Source: Arthrobacter sp. Soil782 (GTDB taxonomy: Bacteria > Actinomycetota > Actinomycetes > Actinomycetales > Micrococcaceae). Taken from it: a DNA stretch of 64,000 bases. Shown piece after piece: positions 63,957-64,000 of the stretch; within the stretch, counting starts at the first letter, position 1, and every line of letters starts with the position of its first letter. The notes beneath the pieces are model-generated. The model did not search any database and was not told the DNA's origin. It worked only from the letters and a program-made list of their open reading frames with translations. The position numbers and the translations under genes were made by a program. Location of the stretch: contig NZ_LMSO01000009.1 of NCBI RefSeq assembly GCF_001428435.1, positions 268,086-332,085 on the forward strand. The letters are read 5' to 3'.

Positions 63957-64000
63957 ATGGACGCCCACAACCAGTACGCCACTCCGAACGGCACGGCGCC
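63957..64000 (+). CDS. Start of a gene running off the window
   Basis: GGAAGG stands five bases before ATG 63957, and the frame (DAHNQYATPNGTA) stays open to the end. Only 14 codons are visible, so the product cannot be named. Confidence 0.4.
   Translation, partial: MDAHNQYATPNGTA

Noticed and set aside
1-64000. CRISPR array or phage module
   Set aside because: No short regularly spaced repeats outside coding regions and no capsid, tail or integrase genes were found.

Overview
The window is high-GC actinobacterial chromosome and most resembles Arthrobacter or a relative (Micrococcaceae). The grounds are a conserved housekeeping order on the minus strand (tatD, rpfB, rsmA, ispE, an ABC-F ATPase, tRNA-Gln, glmU, prs, rplY, pth), very large LuxR-type (LAL) regulators, and LAxTG-type sorting signals. 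This taxonomic call is inference from gene content; there is no rRNA gene here.

Layout. 1-11.6 kb: the 3' part of an FG-GAP repeat surface protein, a membrane glycosyltransferase 2, a tiny LAYTG membrane peptide, an HPt-like protein lacking the phosphorylatable His, and three LAL regulators of about 890 residues on the opposite strand. 11.9-13.1 kb: pth and rplY. 13.4-33.6 kb: a surface-polysaccharide region lying between rplY and prs. It holds a low-molecular-weight tyrosine phosphatase, VanZ, a lower-GC pair (cytidylyltransferase-oxidoreductase fusion plus LicD), a decayed IS21-type transposase, a minus-strand cluster (three glycosyltransferases, flippase, acetyltransferase) and a plus-strand cluster (WcaI-like glycosyltransferase, gmd, fcl, Wzz/BY-kinase, WbaP-like initiating transferase, DUF4012, LAxTG surface protein). 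Together these suggest assembly of a fucose-containing exopolysaccharide or glycopolymer on a lipid carrier. 33.6-35.1 kb: a complete but frameshifted ISL3-type element with an 8-bp target duplication.

35.1-37.7 kb: prs, glmU and tRNA-Gln. 38.1-48.0 kb: an unusual modular region. The intact ABC-F gene is followed by two further 0.8-kb copies of its own 3' end, and the copies are separated by surface-modification genes (VanZ/RDD, O-acyltransferase, O-antigen ligase, SGNH hydrolase), several of them broken. This looks like repeated recombination at the ABC-F 3' end.

48.3-64 kb: ispE with small membrane-protein genes, a GGDEF/EAL protein and a GAF-ANTAR protein, a lipoprotein, an SRPBCC protein, rsmA, rpfB, an antitoxin-RES toxin pair whose toxin runs antisense into prfC, then prfC and tatD. 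No CRISPR array or phage structural module was seen.
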